Shown: positions 10,148 through 19,326, counted from the stretch's first letter. The stretch is DNA of 64,000 bases from Leptotrichia sp. oral taxon 879 str. F0557 (GCF_000469385.1 NZ_KI271346.1:14630-78629), one strand, 5' to 3'. Notes: generated by a model from the sequence alone, not told the origin. Numbers and translations: made by a program.

Positions 10148-10836
10148 TGAGAGTAAGATTTGACTGGGTTAAATTTTTACAATTTCAAAATATGGCTGAA
10201 CCCCTTTGGGAAACAATTTATATGGTATTTATTTCGACAATTATAGCATTAATTATCGGACTGCCAATTGGAATTTTGCTTGTTACATCTGATGAAAAGG
10301 GTGTAAAGCCAAATAAAACAATTCATAAAATATTAGATATGATTATTGTAAATATTACAAGGTCAATACCATTTATAATTCTGATGGTTTTATTAATACC
10401 GCTTTCAAGAATACTTGTAAATAAATCTTATGGAAGTGTCGCATTTATTGTTCCTCTTTCGTTAGGATCTGCACCATTTGTAGCAAGGATTATAGAAGGA
10501 GCGTTAAAGGAAGTAGATGATGGGCTTATTGAAGCTTCAAAATCTATGGGAGCAACAGTTTCTGAAATTATTTTTAAAGTGATGATACCAGAAGCACTGC
10601 CTGCACTTGTTCATGGTTTGACGTTAACATTAATCAGCCTGATTGGGTATTCTGCGATGGCTGGGACAATCGGTGGTGGTGGACTTGGAAATGCTGCTGT
10701 AATTGACGGTTATCAAAGATCTAAGCCAGAAGTAATGTGGCAGGCTACAATTGTTATAATCGTACTTGTACAAATTATACAGTTTGTCGGTAACAGTATT
10801 GTAAAAGCTCTTATGAATAAGAGAAAAAGAACATAA
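10147..10836 (+). CDS. metI: Methionine ABC transporter, permease MetI
   Basis: This inner-membrane channel of the methionine importer has 229 residues and about five membrane segments. IPFIILM and the cytoplasmic coupling segment DGLIEASKSMGATVSEII are typical of MetI, as is MAGTIGGGGLGNAAV near the end. It overlaps metN by one base, so the two are translationally coupled. Confidence 0.93.
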   Translation: MRVRFDWVKFLQFQNMAEPLWETIYMVFISTIIALIIGLPIGILLVTSDEKGVKPNKTIHKILDMIIVNITRSIPFIILMVLLIPLSRILVNKSYGSVAFIVPLSLGSAPFVARIIEGALKEVDDGLIEASKSMGATVSEIIFKVMIPEALPALVHGLTLTLISLIGYSAMAGTIGGGGLGNAAVIDGYQRSKPEVMWQATIVIIVLVQIIQFVGNSIVKALMNKRKRT

Positions 10837-10890
10837 CATAATAAATTAAAATAATAATTTTGTAGATTATACAAAAAGGGAGATGATTAT

Positions 10891-11697
10891 ATGAAAAAAA
10901 TTTTGTTAGTTTTAGTAACAGCATTATTTTTAATAGCCTGTGGAAATTCAGAAAAATCTTCAAAAGATTCTGGAAAAATTGAAAAATTAAAAGTTGCTGC
11001 CACACCAATTCCTGCTGGAGAAATCTTGAAATTTGTAAAGGATGACTTAAAAAAGGAAGGAATAGAACTTGAAATAGTAGAGTTTAATGACTATGTTCAA
11101 CCAAATAAAGTGCTACAGTCAAAAGAAGTAGATGCTAATTTATTCCAGCATACTCCATATATGGAAAATTTTGGAAAGAAAAATGGATTTGAGATGACAG
11201 CAGTTGGGAAAATATATTTACCTACACTTGCACTTTATTCAAAAAAAATAAAAAATATTAACGAATTAAAAAATGGCGATACAATATTGTTGCCAAATGA
11301 TCCGACAAATTTGGCTCGTTCATTAATTCTGCTGGATAAAGCTGGAATTATAAAATTAAATAATAACAAGAATGTGGATGCAACATTAAAAGATATTGTA
11401 AGCAATCCAAAAAATATAAAATTTGAAGAGCTTTCAGCAGAACAGCTTCCGCCAAGATTACCTGAAGTTGCTGCTTCAATTGTAAATAGCAGTTTTGCAT
11501 TAAATGCAGAATTGTCATATAAAGAAGACGGACTTGTAAAAGAAGATAAAGATTCACCTTATGCAAATGTCCTTGCAACATTGAAAGGGAACGAAAACGA
11601 TCCTAGAATTCAGAAATTGTTAAAGGCACTACAAAGTGAAAAAGTAAAAAAATATATGGAAGAAAAATATAAAGATGTAATTGTTCCAGTATTTTAG
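10891..11697 (+). CDS. metQ: Methionine-binding lipoprotein MetQ, first copy
   Basis: This NlpA-family lipoprotein captures methionine and delivers it to MetNI. The signal peptide ends in the lipobox LIAC (Cys 17). The body carries VAATPIPAGEIL, EFNDYVQPNKVL, FQHTPYM and LLPNDPTN, motifs shared with known MetQ proteins. It lies 54 bases after metI and 48 bases before a second, clearly homologous copy. AAGGGAG precedes the ATG. Confidence 0.9.
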   Translation: MKKILLVLVTALFLIACGNSEKSSKDSGKIEKLKVAATPIPAGEILKFVKDDLKKEGIELEIVEFNDYVQPNKVLQSKEVDANLFQHTPYMENFGKKNGFEMTAVGKIYLPTLALYSKKIKNINELKNGDTILLPNDPTNLARSLILLDKAGIIKLNNNKNVDATLKDIVSNPKNIKFEELSAEQLPPRLPEVAASIVNSSFALNAELSYKEDGLVKEDKDSPYANVLATLKGNENDPRIQKLLKALQSEKVKKYMEEKYKDVIVPVF

Positions 11698-11745
11698 TAA
11701 AAGTTTGTAAAATAAATTATAAATAAAAAATTTTTGGAGGTATTT

Positions 11746-12561
11746 ATGAAAAAAATATTATCACTATTATTAGCAACAGCACTATTTTTAGTAGCTTGTG
11801 GAAGTAAAGGAACAGAATCAAAAGGAGGAGCTGCATCAGGAAAAACTGAAAAGTTAGTTGTAGGTGCGACACCAGTTCCTCATGCAGAATTATTAAATTT
11901 GGTAAAGGATGACTTGAAAAAAGAAGGGATTGAACTTGAAATAGTTGAATTTAATGACTATGTTCAGCCAAATAAGGCACTTGCAGATAAAAGTATAGAT
12001 GCAAACTTCTTCCAACATGTTCCATATATGGATGATTTTGGAAAGAAAAATAACATTGGATTGTCAGCAGTTGGAAATATTCATTTGGAGCCAATGGCAT
12101 TATATTCTAAAAAAATAAAAAATATTAATGACTTAAAAAATGGAGATACTTTAATTATTCCTAACGATCCAACAAATGGAGGACGTTCATTAATTCTGCT
12201 TGATAAAGCTGGAGTTATAAAATTAAAAGATAATACAAAATTAGATGCTACACCAGCTGATATTGTTCAAAATCCCAAAAATATCAAAATTGAAACATTA
12301 TCAAATGAACAAATTGCACCAAGATTATCAGAAGTTGCAGGAGCAATCATAAATTCAAACTTTGCAATTGATGCTGGAGTTACAAAAAATGAAATTATCT
12401 TGATTGAAGGTAAAGACTCGCCTTATGTAAACATTGTTACAGTATTAAAAGGAAATGAAAATGACGAAAGAGTTAAAAAATTAGTAAAAGCACTGCAAAG
12501 TGAAAAAGTTAAGAAATTTATTGAAGAAAAATATGAAGGTAGAGTAATTCCTGCTTTCTAA
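11746..12561 (+). CDS. metQ: Methionine-binding lipoprotein MetQ, second copy
   Basis: This second NlpA-family lipoprotein has the lipobox LVAC and the same motifs as its neighbour (GATPVPHAELL, EFNDYVQPNKAL, FQHVPYM, IIPNDPTNGG). The start chosen is the ATG at 11746 with TTGGAGG ahead of it. The frame is open from a TTG at 11734 that lies inside that ribosome site. The two proteins are alike over their whole length, including the ending ALQSEKVKK, so they arose by tandem duplication. They differ most in the segment between the NDPTN motif and the C-terminus, which may mean different ligand preference. Confidence 0.9.
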   Translation: MKKILSLLLATALFLVACGSKGTESKGGAASGKTEKLVVGATPVPHAELLNLVKDDLKKEGIELEIVEFNDYVQPNKALADKSIDANFFQHVPYMDDFGKKNNIGLSAVGNIHLEPMALYSKKIKNINDLKNGDTLIIPNDPTNGGRSLILLDKAGVIKLKDNTKLDATPADIVQNPKNIKIETLSNEQIAPRLSEVAGAIINSNFAIDAGVTKNEIILIEGKDSPYVNIVTVLKGNENDERVKKLVKALQSEKVKKFIEEKYEGRVIPAF

Positions 12562-12582
12562 TAAATATTTTTAGCTAAAGGT

Positions 12583-12615
12583 AGCCTTAAATTAAGTTTT
12601 AGGGCTGTTTTTTTA
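12583..12615 (+). terminator. Terminator of metNIQ operon
   Basis: AGCCTTAAA (12583-12591) pairs with TTTTAGGGCT (12597-12606), then a run of eight T. Confidence 0.82.
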
Positions 12616-12663
12616 TTATGTTTATAAATCTATCAAAAAAATTATGTTTTTTTGTTTAAATCC

Positions 12664-12692
12664 TTGAAATATATTTGAGAAAAATGTATAAT
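12664..12692 (+). promoter_or_regulatory. Promoter of pepO
   Basis: TTGAAA (12664-12669), 17 bases, TATAAT (12687-12692). It leaves a leader of about 200 bases before the coding region. Confidence 0.78.
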
Positions 12693-12699
12693 ATGGTAT

Positions 12700-12902
12700 T
12701 GCTATAAGATATGACGTCTTTTAGCTGGATAGTTTTAGTTATCTAAATATCAATATATAAAAAATAAGGAGAGGAGAAATTTTCCTTAATCTATTAGAAT
12801 TATTTAGAATGAGTTGATGTAACATCTTTACCGTATACTGTAGTCGTGGATTAATAGCTAATTCTAATATATTCTGAATATTTTAATGGAAATGAAGAAA
12901 GA
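12700..12902 (+). other. Long 5' leader of pepO
   Basis: These roughly 200 untranslated bases contain a purine-rich AAGGAGAGGAG that can pair with TTTTCCTT just after it, and two AATTCTA-like segments in opposite orientation further on. No known riboswitch core was recognised. It may only be a long leader. Confidence 0.35.
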
Positions 12903-15068
12903 ATGAAAAAATTACTTGTAATTTCGCTATTTTTAGCCAGCGTTAATTTAATTTATGCAGAAAATGAAGCTAATGAAGGCAAGGCCGTACCTGCAGCATC
13001 AAAGACGACTGTGCAGAAAGCAACGGAGAATAAGGAGGAAACGCCTACACCTGTTCCACAGAAAAGACCTGAAGGATTTTGGAATTTTTATGCCAAACAG
13101 CAGGCAAAGCTTGTAAAGGATAATGACAGGGCAATGTTTGAAGATGTCAGCACGAATGTCAAGGCACAGGAGGATTTTTATAACTATGTAAACGAAAACT
13201 GGGATAAAAAGACTCAAATTCCAAGCACAAAGCCTGCCTGGGGAGCGTTTTATGAACTGAATGAAAAAAATCAGGATTTTCTTCGAAACCTTATAAGGGA
13301 GCTAAAAGGAAAATCTTCATTGACTGCCGATGAACAAAAAGTAATAACGATTTATGACAGTTATTCAAATATGGAGAGAAGAAACAAGGAGGGGCTTACA
13401 CCCATAAAGAATGATCTTGAAAAAATTGATGCCATAAAGAATATTGACGATCTTAAAAAATACAATGTTGAAGTTACAAAGACTGGTAGTTCTGAATTTT
13501 ATGGATGGGGAGTAGGAACAGATTTGAATAACTCGAAAAATAATGCTATATATCTAGGAAGCGCAGGAATTGGGCTTTCAAGAGAATATTTTCAGAAAGA
13601 TACAAGGGAAAATAGGGCAATACTTGAAGAGTATACAAGATATGTAAGTGATATGCTGAAATATCTGGGAGAATCGGATACCCTTGAAAGAGCTAAAAAA
13701 ATAGTTGCATTTGAAAAACAGATTGCAAATACGTTGCTTACAAATGAAGAGCGTCATGATGTAAAAAAATATAATAATCCTGTAAAAGTAAGCGATTTAG
13801 GAACATTGTCTAAAAATGTAGATTTAGCAGAATATTTGAAGCAACTGAATGTAAATACAGACAAGGTAATAATAACTGAGCTAAATTATTATAAAAATCT
13901 TGATAGATTTGTAAATGATGCAAATATTGGTGTAATCAAGGATTATATGAAATATAACTTAATAAGTTCTGCAACTGGAGTGCTAAACGATGAACTTGGA
14001 AAAAGAAGCTTTGAATTTTTTGGAAGACATCTGAATGGTCAGAAAGAAAGGGAAATACTTGAAAAAAGAGCATTAAACTTTACAAATGGAAGTCTTGGAG
14101 AAATTATCGGAAAAATCTATGTTCAACGTAATTTTTCATCTGAAGCTAAGAAAAATACGTTGCAAATGGTTGATTACATTAAGAAAGCAATGAAGAACAG
14201 AATTGAGAAACTGGACTGGATGAGCGCTGCTACTAAGAAAAAAGCGTTAGAAAAATTATCAAAAATTACTGTAAAAATCGGATATCCTGATAAATGGAGA
14301 GATTTTAGTAAAATGACAATTTCAAGCAATGATTCACTTTATGACCAGATGAAAAAAATAAGTGAATGGGAATACAATGAAGATATGAAAAAAGTCGGAA
14401 AACCAGTAGATAAAACAGAATGGCACATGTCTCCCCATACGATAAATGCCTACTATTCACCAACGAGTAACGAAATAGTATTTCCAGCAGGAATCTTGCA
14501 ATATCCATTCTATGATTATGGAAAATCAGAAATGGCAAGTAACTTTGGAGGTATCGGAACAGTTATAGGACACGAGCTTACTCATGCGTTTGATGTATCA
14601 GGAGCTTCATATGATGGTGATGGAAATGTGAGAAACTGGTGGACAGAAGAAGATAAAATGAAATTTGACGCAGCAACAAAAAAATTGGAAGATCAGTTTT
14701 CAAGATATTCAGTTGGAGGTGGAGTATATGTTAACGGAAAATATACATTGACTGAAAATATTGCTGATCTTGGAGGACTAAATATTGCCTATGATGCATT
14801 ACAAATGTACATGAAAGATCATCCAAATTCTACAAAAGCATATTCGGACACAATAAACAAACTATTCTTTTTAAGCTTTGCAAGAATGTGGCGACAAAAA
14901 TCAACACCAGAATACTTGAGAAATCTAGCAAAAACAGATTCTCATTCACCAAACATCTTCCGTGTAAATGGAACATTGATAAATATTGATGCTTTCCATA
15001 AGGTATTTGAAACAAAACCAGGAGATAAAATGTATAAAGCCCCAGAAGATAGAATAAAAATCTGGTAA
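12903..15068 (+). CDS. pepO: M13 (neprilysin/PepO) family metalloendopeptidase
   Basis: This is a zinc endopeptidase that cleaves oligopeptides. It has a signal peptide (KLLVISLFLASVNLIYA), so it acts outside the cytoplasm, unlike lactococcal PepO. The M13 N-terminal domain fills residues about 80-470. The catalytic domain has VIGHELTHAFD (HExxH near 557-561), the third zinc ligand in ENIADLGG (about 618-625) and the closing NxxxF-type sequence FRVNGTLINIDAFHKVF. The 721-residue length is normal. A proline- and threonine-rich linker follows the signal peptide. It is a single-gene unit with its own promoter and terminator. Confidence 0.93.
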   Translation: MKKLLVISLFLASVNLIYAENEANEGKAVPAASKTTVQKATENKEETPTPVPQKRPEGFWNFYAKQQAKLVKDNDRAMFEDVSTNVKAQEDFYNYVNENWDKKTQIPSTKPAWGAFYELNEKNQDFLRNLIRELKGKSSLTADEQKVITIYDSYSNMERRNKEGLTPIKNDLEKIDAIKNIDDLKKYNVEVTKTGSSEFYGWGVGTDLNNSKNNAIYLGSAGIGLSREYFQKDTRENRAILEEYTRYVSDMLKYLGESDTLERAKKIVAFEKQIANTLLTNEERHDVKKYNNPVKVSDLGTLSKNVDLAEYLKQLNVNTDKVIITELNYYKNLDRFVNDANIGVIKDYMKYNLISSATGVLNDELGKRSFEFFGRHLNGQKEREILEKRALNFTNGSLGEIIGKIYVQRNFSSEAKKNTLQMVDYIKKAMKNRIEKLDWMSAATKKKALEKLSKITVKIGYPDKWRDFSKMTISSNDSLYDQMKKISEWEYNEDMKKVGKPVDKTEWHMSPHTINAYYSPTSNEIVFPAGILQYPFYDYGKSEMASNFGGIGTVIGHELTHAFDVSGASYDGDGNVRNWWTEEDKMKFDAATKKLEDQFSRYSVGGGVYVNGKYTLTENIADLGGLNIAYDALQMYMKDHPNSTKAYSDTINKLFFLSFARMWRQKSTPEYLRNLAKTDSHSPNIFRVNGTLINIDAFHKVFETKPGDKMYKAPEDRIKIW

Positions 15069-15087
15069 AATAATTAAATAATAAAAC

Positions 15088-15125
15088 AAAAACTATCTTG
15101 ACTATATTGAGATAGTTTTTTTATA
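15088..15125 (+). terminator. Terminator of pepO
   Basis: AAAACTATC (15088-15096) pairs with GATAGTTTT (15111-15119), then a T run. Confidence 0.85.
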
Positions 15126-15154
15126 TTCTATTTTTTCTCATATTTTCCTCAATG

Positions 15155-15190
15155 AAAAAGCTACCATTTTGTTTTGGTGGCTTTTTTCTT
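15155..15190. terminator. Second strong hairpin, terminator-like
   Basis: AAAAAGCTACCA (15155-15166) pairs with TGGTGGCTTTTT (one G-T pair) across a short T-rich loop. It could end transcription from either side. On the minus strand it may be left over from a lost gene. Confidence 0.7.
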
Positions 15191-15264
15191 TTTATAGAAA
15201 GTAAGGGGAACTATCGCAATCTTTCTTTATTTTACAATAATAGTTATTTTAATATATCATAGAT

Positions 15265-15415
15265 TGTAAAATATATTGCGACAAACTAAAAAAATGTAAA
15301 AACTCATGATAATTTCGTGTTAAAATGTTAGTAACAACAAAGCAACGCCATTCGAGAAATTTTTACACGAAATTAGTTTTTAAAAAAATTTGGTAAAATG
15401 TCGCAATTAATATTG
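15265..15415. repeat. Nested inverted repeat upstream of csm2
   Basis: TAATTTCGTGT (about 15316) and ACACGAAATTA (about 15364) form an 11-bp perfect inverted repeat. Further out ATTGCGAC (about 15277) and GTCGCAAT (about 15400) are inverted, with AAAAACT/AGTTTTT between. Each half spans about 50 bases around a GC-richer core holding GTAACAACAAAGCAACGCC. It could be the footprint of a small mobile element, a leader remnant or an operator. No copy elsewhere in the window was found. Confidence 0.5.
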
Positions 15416-15467
15416 CAATTTATGATATAAAATGGAAATTTATTACAAATTTAGAAAGGAATTTGTT

Positions 15468-15812
15468 ATGGAAAATAAAACAGTGGAAGAATTAGTAAAA
15501 GAAAATAAAAATAATATGGTTACAACAACACAGTTAAGACAACTTTTGTCAAATTCAGTAATAGTAAAAAATAAAATATCTTCAAAGATATTAAAGAAAA
15601 AAGATAAATTATCAGATGATTTATTAAACGATGTAAAATATCTTTTAATAAAGCATACATATCAATGTGGTAGAGAATCTAAAGTAAAGGAATTTGATAA
15701 AAAATTTGAAATTTCAGAAAGATTGAAAAAAATAAAAACCAAAGAAGATTTTGATATATTTTATCGTTATTTAGAAGAAATAGTAGCATATGTGAAATAT
15801 TATATTGGATAA
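15468..15812 (+). CDS. csm2: CRISPR type III-A small subunit Csm2
   Basis: Csm2 is the small helical subunit that lines the crRNA backbone in the Csm effector. The 114-residue product has TTTQLRQLLS near the N-terminus, LIKHTYQCGRES in the middle and FYRYLEEIVAYVKYY at the end, all characteristic of Csm2. I start at the ATG at 15468 because AGAAAGGA lies seven bases before it. An earlier in-frame ATG at 15432 lacks a ribosome site. It is the only effector gene here that looks intact, and its partners downstream are broken. Confidence 0.8.
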   Translation: MENKTVEELVKENKNNMVTTTQLRQLLSNSVIVKNKISSKILKKKDKLSDDLLNDVKYLLIKHTYQCGRESKVKEFDKKFEISERLKKIKTKEDFDIFYRYLEEIVAYVKYYIG

Positions 15813-15845
15813 ACTAAAAATAAAAAATAGGAGTGAAAAATAGTT

Positions 15846-16098
15846 ATGAATACATTAAAAGGAAAATTTATTATAACAGGGAAAATAAAAGTTTTAACAG
15901 GACTTCATAGAGGAACATCTGGAGATTTTTCGGCGATAGGAGCGGTAGATAACATTGTAATTAACGAATAAACCAATAATACCAGGATCTTCATTAAAAG
16001 GGAAAATGAGATACTTAAAAGAAAATGAAGATGATATAGAATATTTGAAATCAGAAATTGAAAATATAGTGAAATATTTGGAAAGTAGGAGAGAATAA
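15846..16098 (+). pseudogene. csm3: Csm3 remnant (frameshift and internal deletion)
   Basis: Csm3 is the backbone RAMP subunit that cuts target RNA. The first 41 codons read GKFIITGKIKVLTGLHRG and SGDFSAIGAVD, the classic Csm3 start including the Asp of the active-site loop, then stop at 15969-15971. In another frame from 15961 the sequence continues LTNKPIIPGSSLKGKMRYL, the next family motif, so a small indel broke the frame. After about 25 more codons it ends at 16098, where about 215 residues are expected in the family. The middle of the gene is therefore deleted. Its stop overlaps the csm4 ATG by one base, the normal operon layout. Confidence 0.85.
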
Positions 16099-16868
16099 TG
16101 ACTTATTTAATATATAAATTAAAATTTCCAAACGGAATTCATGTTGGTGCGAACAATTCTTTAGAATTGACAGACACAACTGTAAGTTCAGATGTTTTTT
16201 ATTCTGCTTTTTATGCTGAATATATTAGAATATTTGGCGAAAATGATAGAGAATTATTTCAATTAACAGAAAATGATGAATTTAAAGTATCAGATTTGTT
16301 GCCTTTTAAAGAAATGAAGACGGAAACGGTTTTTTATGTTCCAAAGCCATTTGTGAATGATATTGAAAGAAAAAAAATGAGCAAGTTGTAGATAGAAAAA
16401 AGGTGAAAAAGTTAAGTTATATTCCTGCAAATAGATTAAATGAATATTTTGAGTTTCTGGAAACAAGAAAAAATTTTCCTGAAATAGATGACGATTTTGG
16501 AGAAAAGGAATTACATACTAAAAATAAGATTTCAAGAATTGGAGAAGATACAGAACTTTATAATGTTGAAGTTTTTAGATTTAATAAAGATTCAGGACTT
16601 TATTTTATTGTGTAATTACCAGAGAAATGGCAAGAAAAATTTGAAAATGTATTGGAAAGTTTGTCGTTGACAGGAATAGGTGGGAAAAAAAGTGCTGGAT
16701 ATGGACAATTTAGTATCACAGACGATGCTATGATATTTGATGGAGAATATTTTGATATAATTGAGTCAGAGGATGATAGATTTATAAATGAATCTTTATA
16801 TAAGGAAAGTGATAAATATTTACTGTTGTAGTCATATTTGCCACAAAAAGATGAAATTAAAAAAATAA
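16098..16868 (+). pseudogene. csm4: Csm4 remnant
   Basis: Csm4 binds the crRNA 5' tag at the foot of the Csm complex. The first 97 codons (YLIYKLKFPNGIHVG) are followed by a frameshift in an A7 run near 16372. The frame then continues through KLSYIPANRLNEYF, a TAA at 16613-16615, and the glycine-rich loop LTGIGGKKSAGYGQF that marks Csm4. A TAG at 16829-16831 follows, then SYLPQKDEI, after which Csm6-like sequence begins. The Csm4 C-terminus and all of csm5 are gone, so a deletion joined csm4 to csm6. Confidence 0.82.
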
Positions 16869-16871
16869 AAA

Positions 16872-18268
16872 ATAAAGAAAGAGTACTTTTAACATTTGCA
16901 GGAAATTAGAGGTAATTATGATGGGCCTATACTTCATATTTGACATTATTATAGGCCTGAAAAAATATATTTAGTTTTAACTTCTAAAATGCAAAAAAGA
17001 AATGAGAATAAAATTTATGAAAAAGCGATAAAGGAAAGTTTGAAAGATTATAACCCAATATTTGAATATATTAAGACTGATATTGGTAATGCACATTTGT
17101 TTGATATATATTTTAATAAAATAAATGAAACATTTAATAGAATAAAATTAGAACATCCAAATGCGGAAGTTTTGGTAAATGTAACATCGGGAACTGCCCA
17201 AATGATTAGCAATTTAGTGATGTACACAGTTGATGCTATAAATATAAATATTATTCCGATACAAGTGGCTACTCCTGAAGGAAAAGGAAATACATCAAAA
17301 GTCGTAAATGATAGTTATAAAGTGAACGATGAGAAAGAAAATAATTTTGATAATATAGAGGAATTTAGAACAAATAGAATATTATTTCCTGATTTAAGAC
17401 AATATTCAAGACTTTTAGCAAAAAATCAGATAAAATAATTATTAAAAAAATATGAATATCCGACATGTCTAGAGTTATTAAAAAGGGATATTTTTCAAGA
17501 AAATAGTAAATTAAACGGACTTCTTAATTTTGCAAATGATAGACGACACTTAAAAGGTTTGAAATCAAATGGGAAATTAAAAAGTTTGAATGATAAAAAA
17601 TTTGATAAATTCTATTATTACAGTAGAAATGAAACAAATGAAAATAAAGTAAAAGAATGGTACAAAATTGTAGATTATTTTGCACTTGGTAATATTAAGC
17701 AAAAATCTGGTGATATAGCAGGGTATACGATAATGTTAGAACCTTTGATTGTAAATATTTATTTGTCAATTTTAAGAGATATTTTTGGGAAAAATTATCG
17801 GATTTATTTTCAGAAAAAAGAAAAGAGGAAGAATTCAGTTATAAAACAGACATTTTAAAAATAAAAAAATACGATGAATTAAAAGAAAAAATTGAATATG
17901 AATTAGGAATTGTGGACTTGAAAAATTCAACGTTTGTATCAGATAATGTGTTAATTGCTACAATTAAATATTTTATTGAAAAAAATGAGTTTGGAATACT
18001 GGAAAAAATGGACTTAGCGTATTTTTCTGATTTAAGTAAAACTTTGCATAAAATAAAAGAAGTCAGAAATATGATTGCTCATTCATTAAAAACTATTAAT
18101 AGAGATGATTTTAACAGTGAAGCAAAAGTTGGGATAGATACTGTGAATAGAAAAATAACTGATTTTTTCAAAAAATATTACACAGATTTTGGATATAAAG
18201 AGAATATAATATGTGTTTATGATGAAATAAATAAAATAGCAAATGAAATTTTGGAAACAGAAAAATAA
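16872..18268 (+). pseudogene. csm6: Csm6 remnant (CARF-HEPN ribonuclease)
   Basis: Csm6 is the ancillary ribonuclease of type III systems, switched on by cyclic oligoadenylate. The pieces read in order: VLLTFAGN, a frameshift near 16905, RGNYDGPILHI, a TGA at 16941-16943, HYYRPEKIYLVLTS, then an open stretch with VNVTSGTAQMISNL, the CARF ligand-pocket motif. A TAA at 17436-17438 and a frameshift near 17800 follow. The last frame ends with EVRNMIAHSLKTI, the HEPN RNase motif R-x4-H. The joined length of about 460 codons suits Csm6. At least four lesions show it is dead. Confidence 0.85.
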
Positions 18269-18363
18269 ATTATATTAAAAAAAAGTAGAATATTTATAAA
18301 AATTTAAATTGCAAATTTTCTATTTGGCTAAAGTATTTTTCAAAGAACATGAGATAGGTTAAA

Positions 18364-19203
18364 GTGAGTAATGTATATGTTTATGAACAAGGAGTAATGT
18401 TAAAATATAAAGAAAACAGATTAATTATTAATTATTCAGAAAATAATTTTAAGTCGATACCAATTGAAAATATAGATAATATTGTGATTTTTGGTACGAT
18501 TCAAGTTAGTACAAAATGTGTTCAACAAATGCTGACGAGGGGAGTGAATCTAACTTTTTTGTCTAAAAAAGGTTCTTATTTTGGAAGATTGGAATCAACG
18601 GGACATGTAAATATAGAAAGGCAGAGATTGCAATTTAGAAAAAGTGATGATAAAATTTTTTCTTTAGAAATAAGTAAACAATTTATTAAAGGAAAGGCAG
18701 CAAACCAAAGAACTATACTTATGAGAGCAAATAAATTACTAAAAAGTCCAGAAATTACAGATATTATACTAAAAATGTCAGTTTATTCAAAGAATATAGA
18801 AAAATCTAAATCTATTGAAGAACTAATGGGAATGGAAGGATATTTAGCAAAATTGTACTATCAAGGAATTAGTAACATAATTGATAAAGAATATTCATTT
18901 TCTAAAAGAACTAGAAGACCGCCAAAAGATTCATTCAATTCTGTTTTTAGTTTTGGATACACACTGCTCCATTATGAAATATTTACAATTGTTGAATCCA
19001 AAGGATTACACCCTTATACCGCATTTCTTCATTCTGATAAATCTAAGCATCCTGTATTATGCTCAGACTTAATGGAAGAATGGAGACCGATGTTGATTGA
19101 CTCTTTGGCAATTGCTCTTTTAAACAATAACAAAATAAAAAAAGGAAATTTTGAGTATAATCAAGAAAATAGCCAAATAACATATCATAAAATAAGGGTT
19201 TAA
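18364..19203 (+). CDS. cas1: CRISPR integrase Cas1, C-terminally short
   Basis: Cas1 is the metal-dependent integrase that inserts spacers with Cas2. Catalytic positions are kept: the Glu in GMEGYLAKLYY, the His in LHPYTAFLHSD and the acidic residue in DLMEEWRPMLIDSL. The N-terminal beta domain (ENIDNIVIFG) is present. At 279 residues it is shorter than the usual 320-340 and stops soon after the last helix, so the C-terminal tail seems lost. It starts with a GTG. No cas2 and no repeat array are present, so it has no visible partner or substrate. Confidence 0.85.
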   Translation: MSNVYVYEQGVMLKYKENRLIINYSENNFKSIPIENIDNIVIFGTIQVSTKCVQQMLTRGVNLTFLSKKGSYFGRLESTGHVNIERQRLQFRKSDDKIFSLEISKQFIKGKAANQRTILMRANKLLKSPEITDIILKMSVYSKNIEKSKSIEELMGMEGYLAKLYYQGISNIIDKEYSFSKRTRRPPKDSFNSVFSFGYTLLHYEIFTIVESKGLHPYTAFLHSDKSKHPVLCSDLMEEWRPMLIDSLAIALLNNNKIKKGNFEYNQENSQITYHKIRV

Positions 19204-19226
19204 TTGAGAGAAGATAAAAAAGGATA

Positions 19227-19245
19227 AAACTCCGAAAGGAGAAAC
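19227..19245 (+). other. Hairpin with GAAA tetraloop after cas1
   Basis: CTCC-GAAA-GGAG (19230-19241) is a short, perfect GNRA hairpin in otherwise AT-rich sequence, followed by AAAC. The form resembles the stem of a CRISPR repeat, but it occurs once and has no spacer-repeat pattern. Confidence 0.35.
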
Positions 19246-19264
19246 AAATAAAATTTTAAAATAT

Positions 19265-19290
19265 AAAATGTCTTTTATAGACATTTTTTT
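19265..19290 (+). terminator. Terminator after cas1
   Basis: AAAATGTCT (19265-19273) pairs with AGACATTTT (19279-19287) and runs into a T tract. It separates the CRISPR remnant from the histidine cluster. Confidence 0.82.
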
Positions 19291-19326
19291 GTTTATATTT
19301 ATTCCTTATTGCAAAACGAAAATTTA

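Noticed and set aside
18881-19072. Second frame inside cas1
   Set aside because: It is an overlapping frame. The Cas1 motifs are continuous in the main frame.
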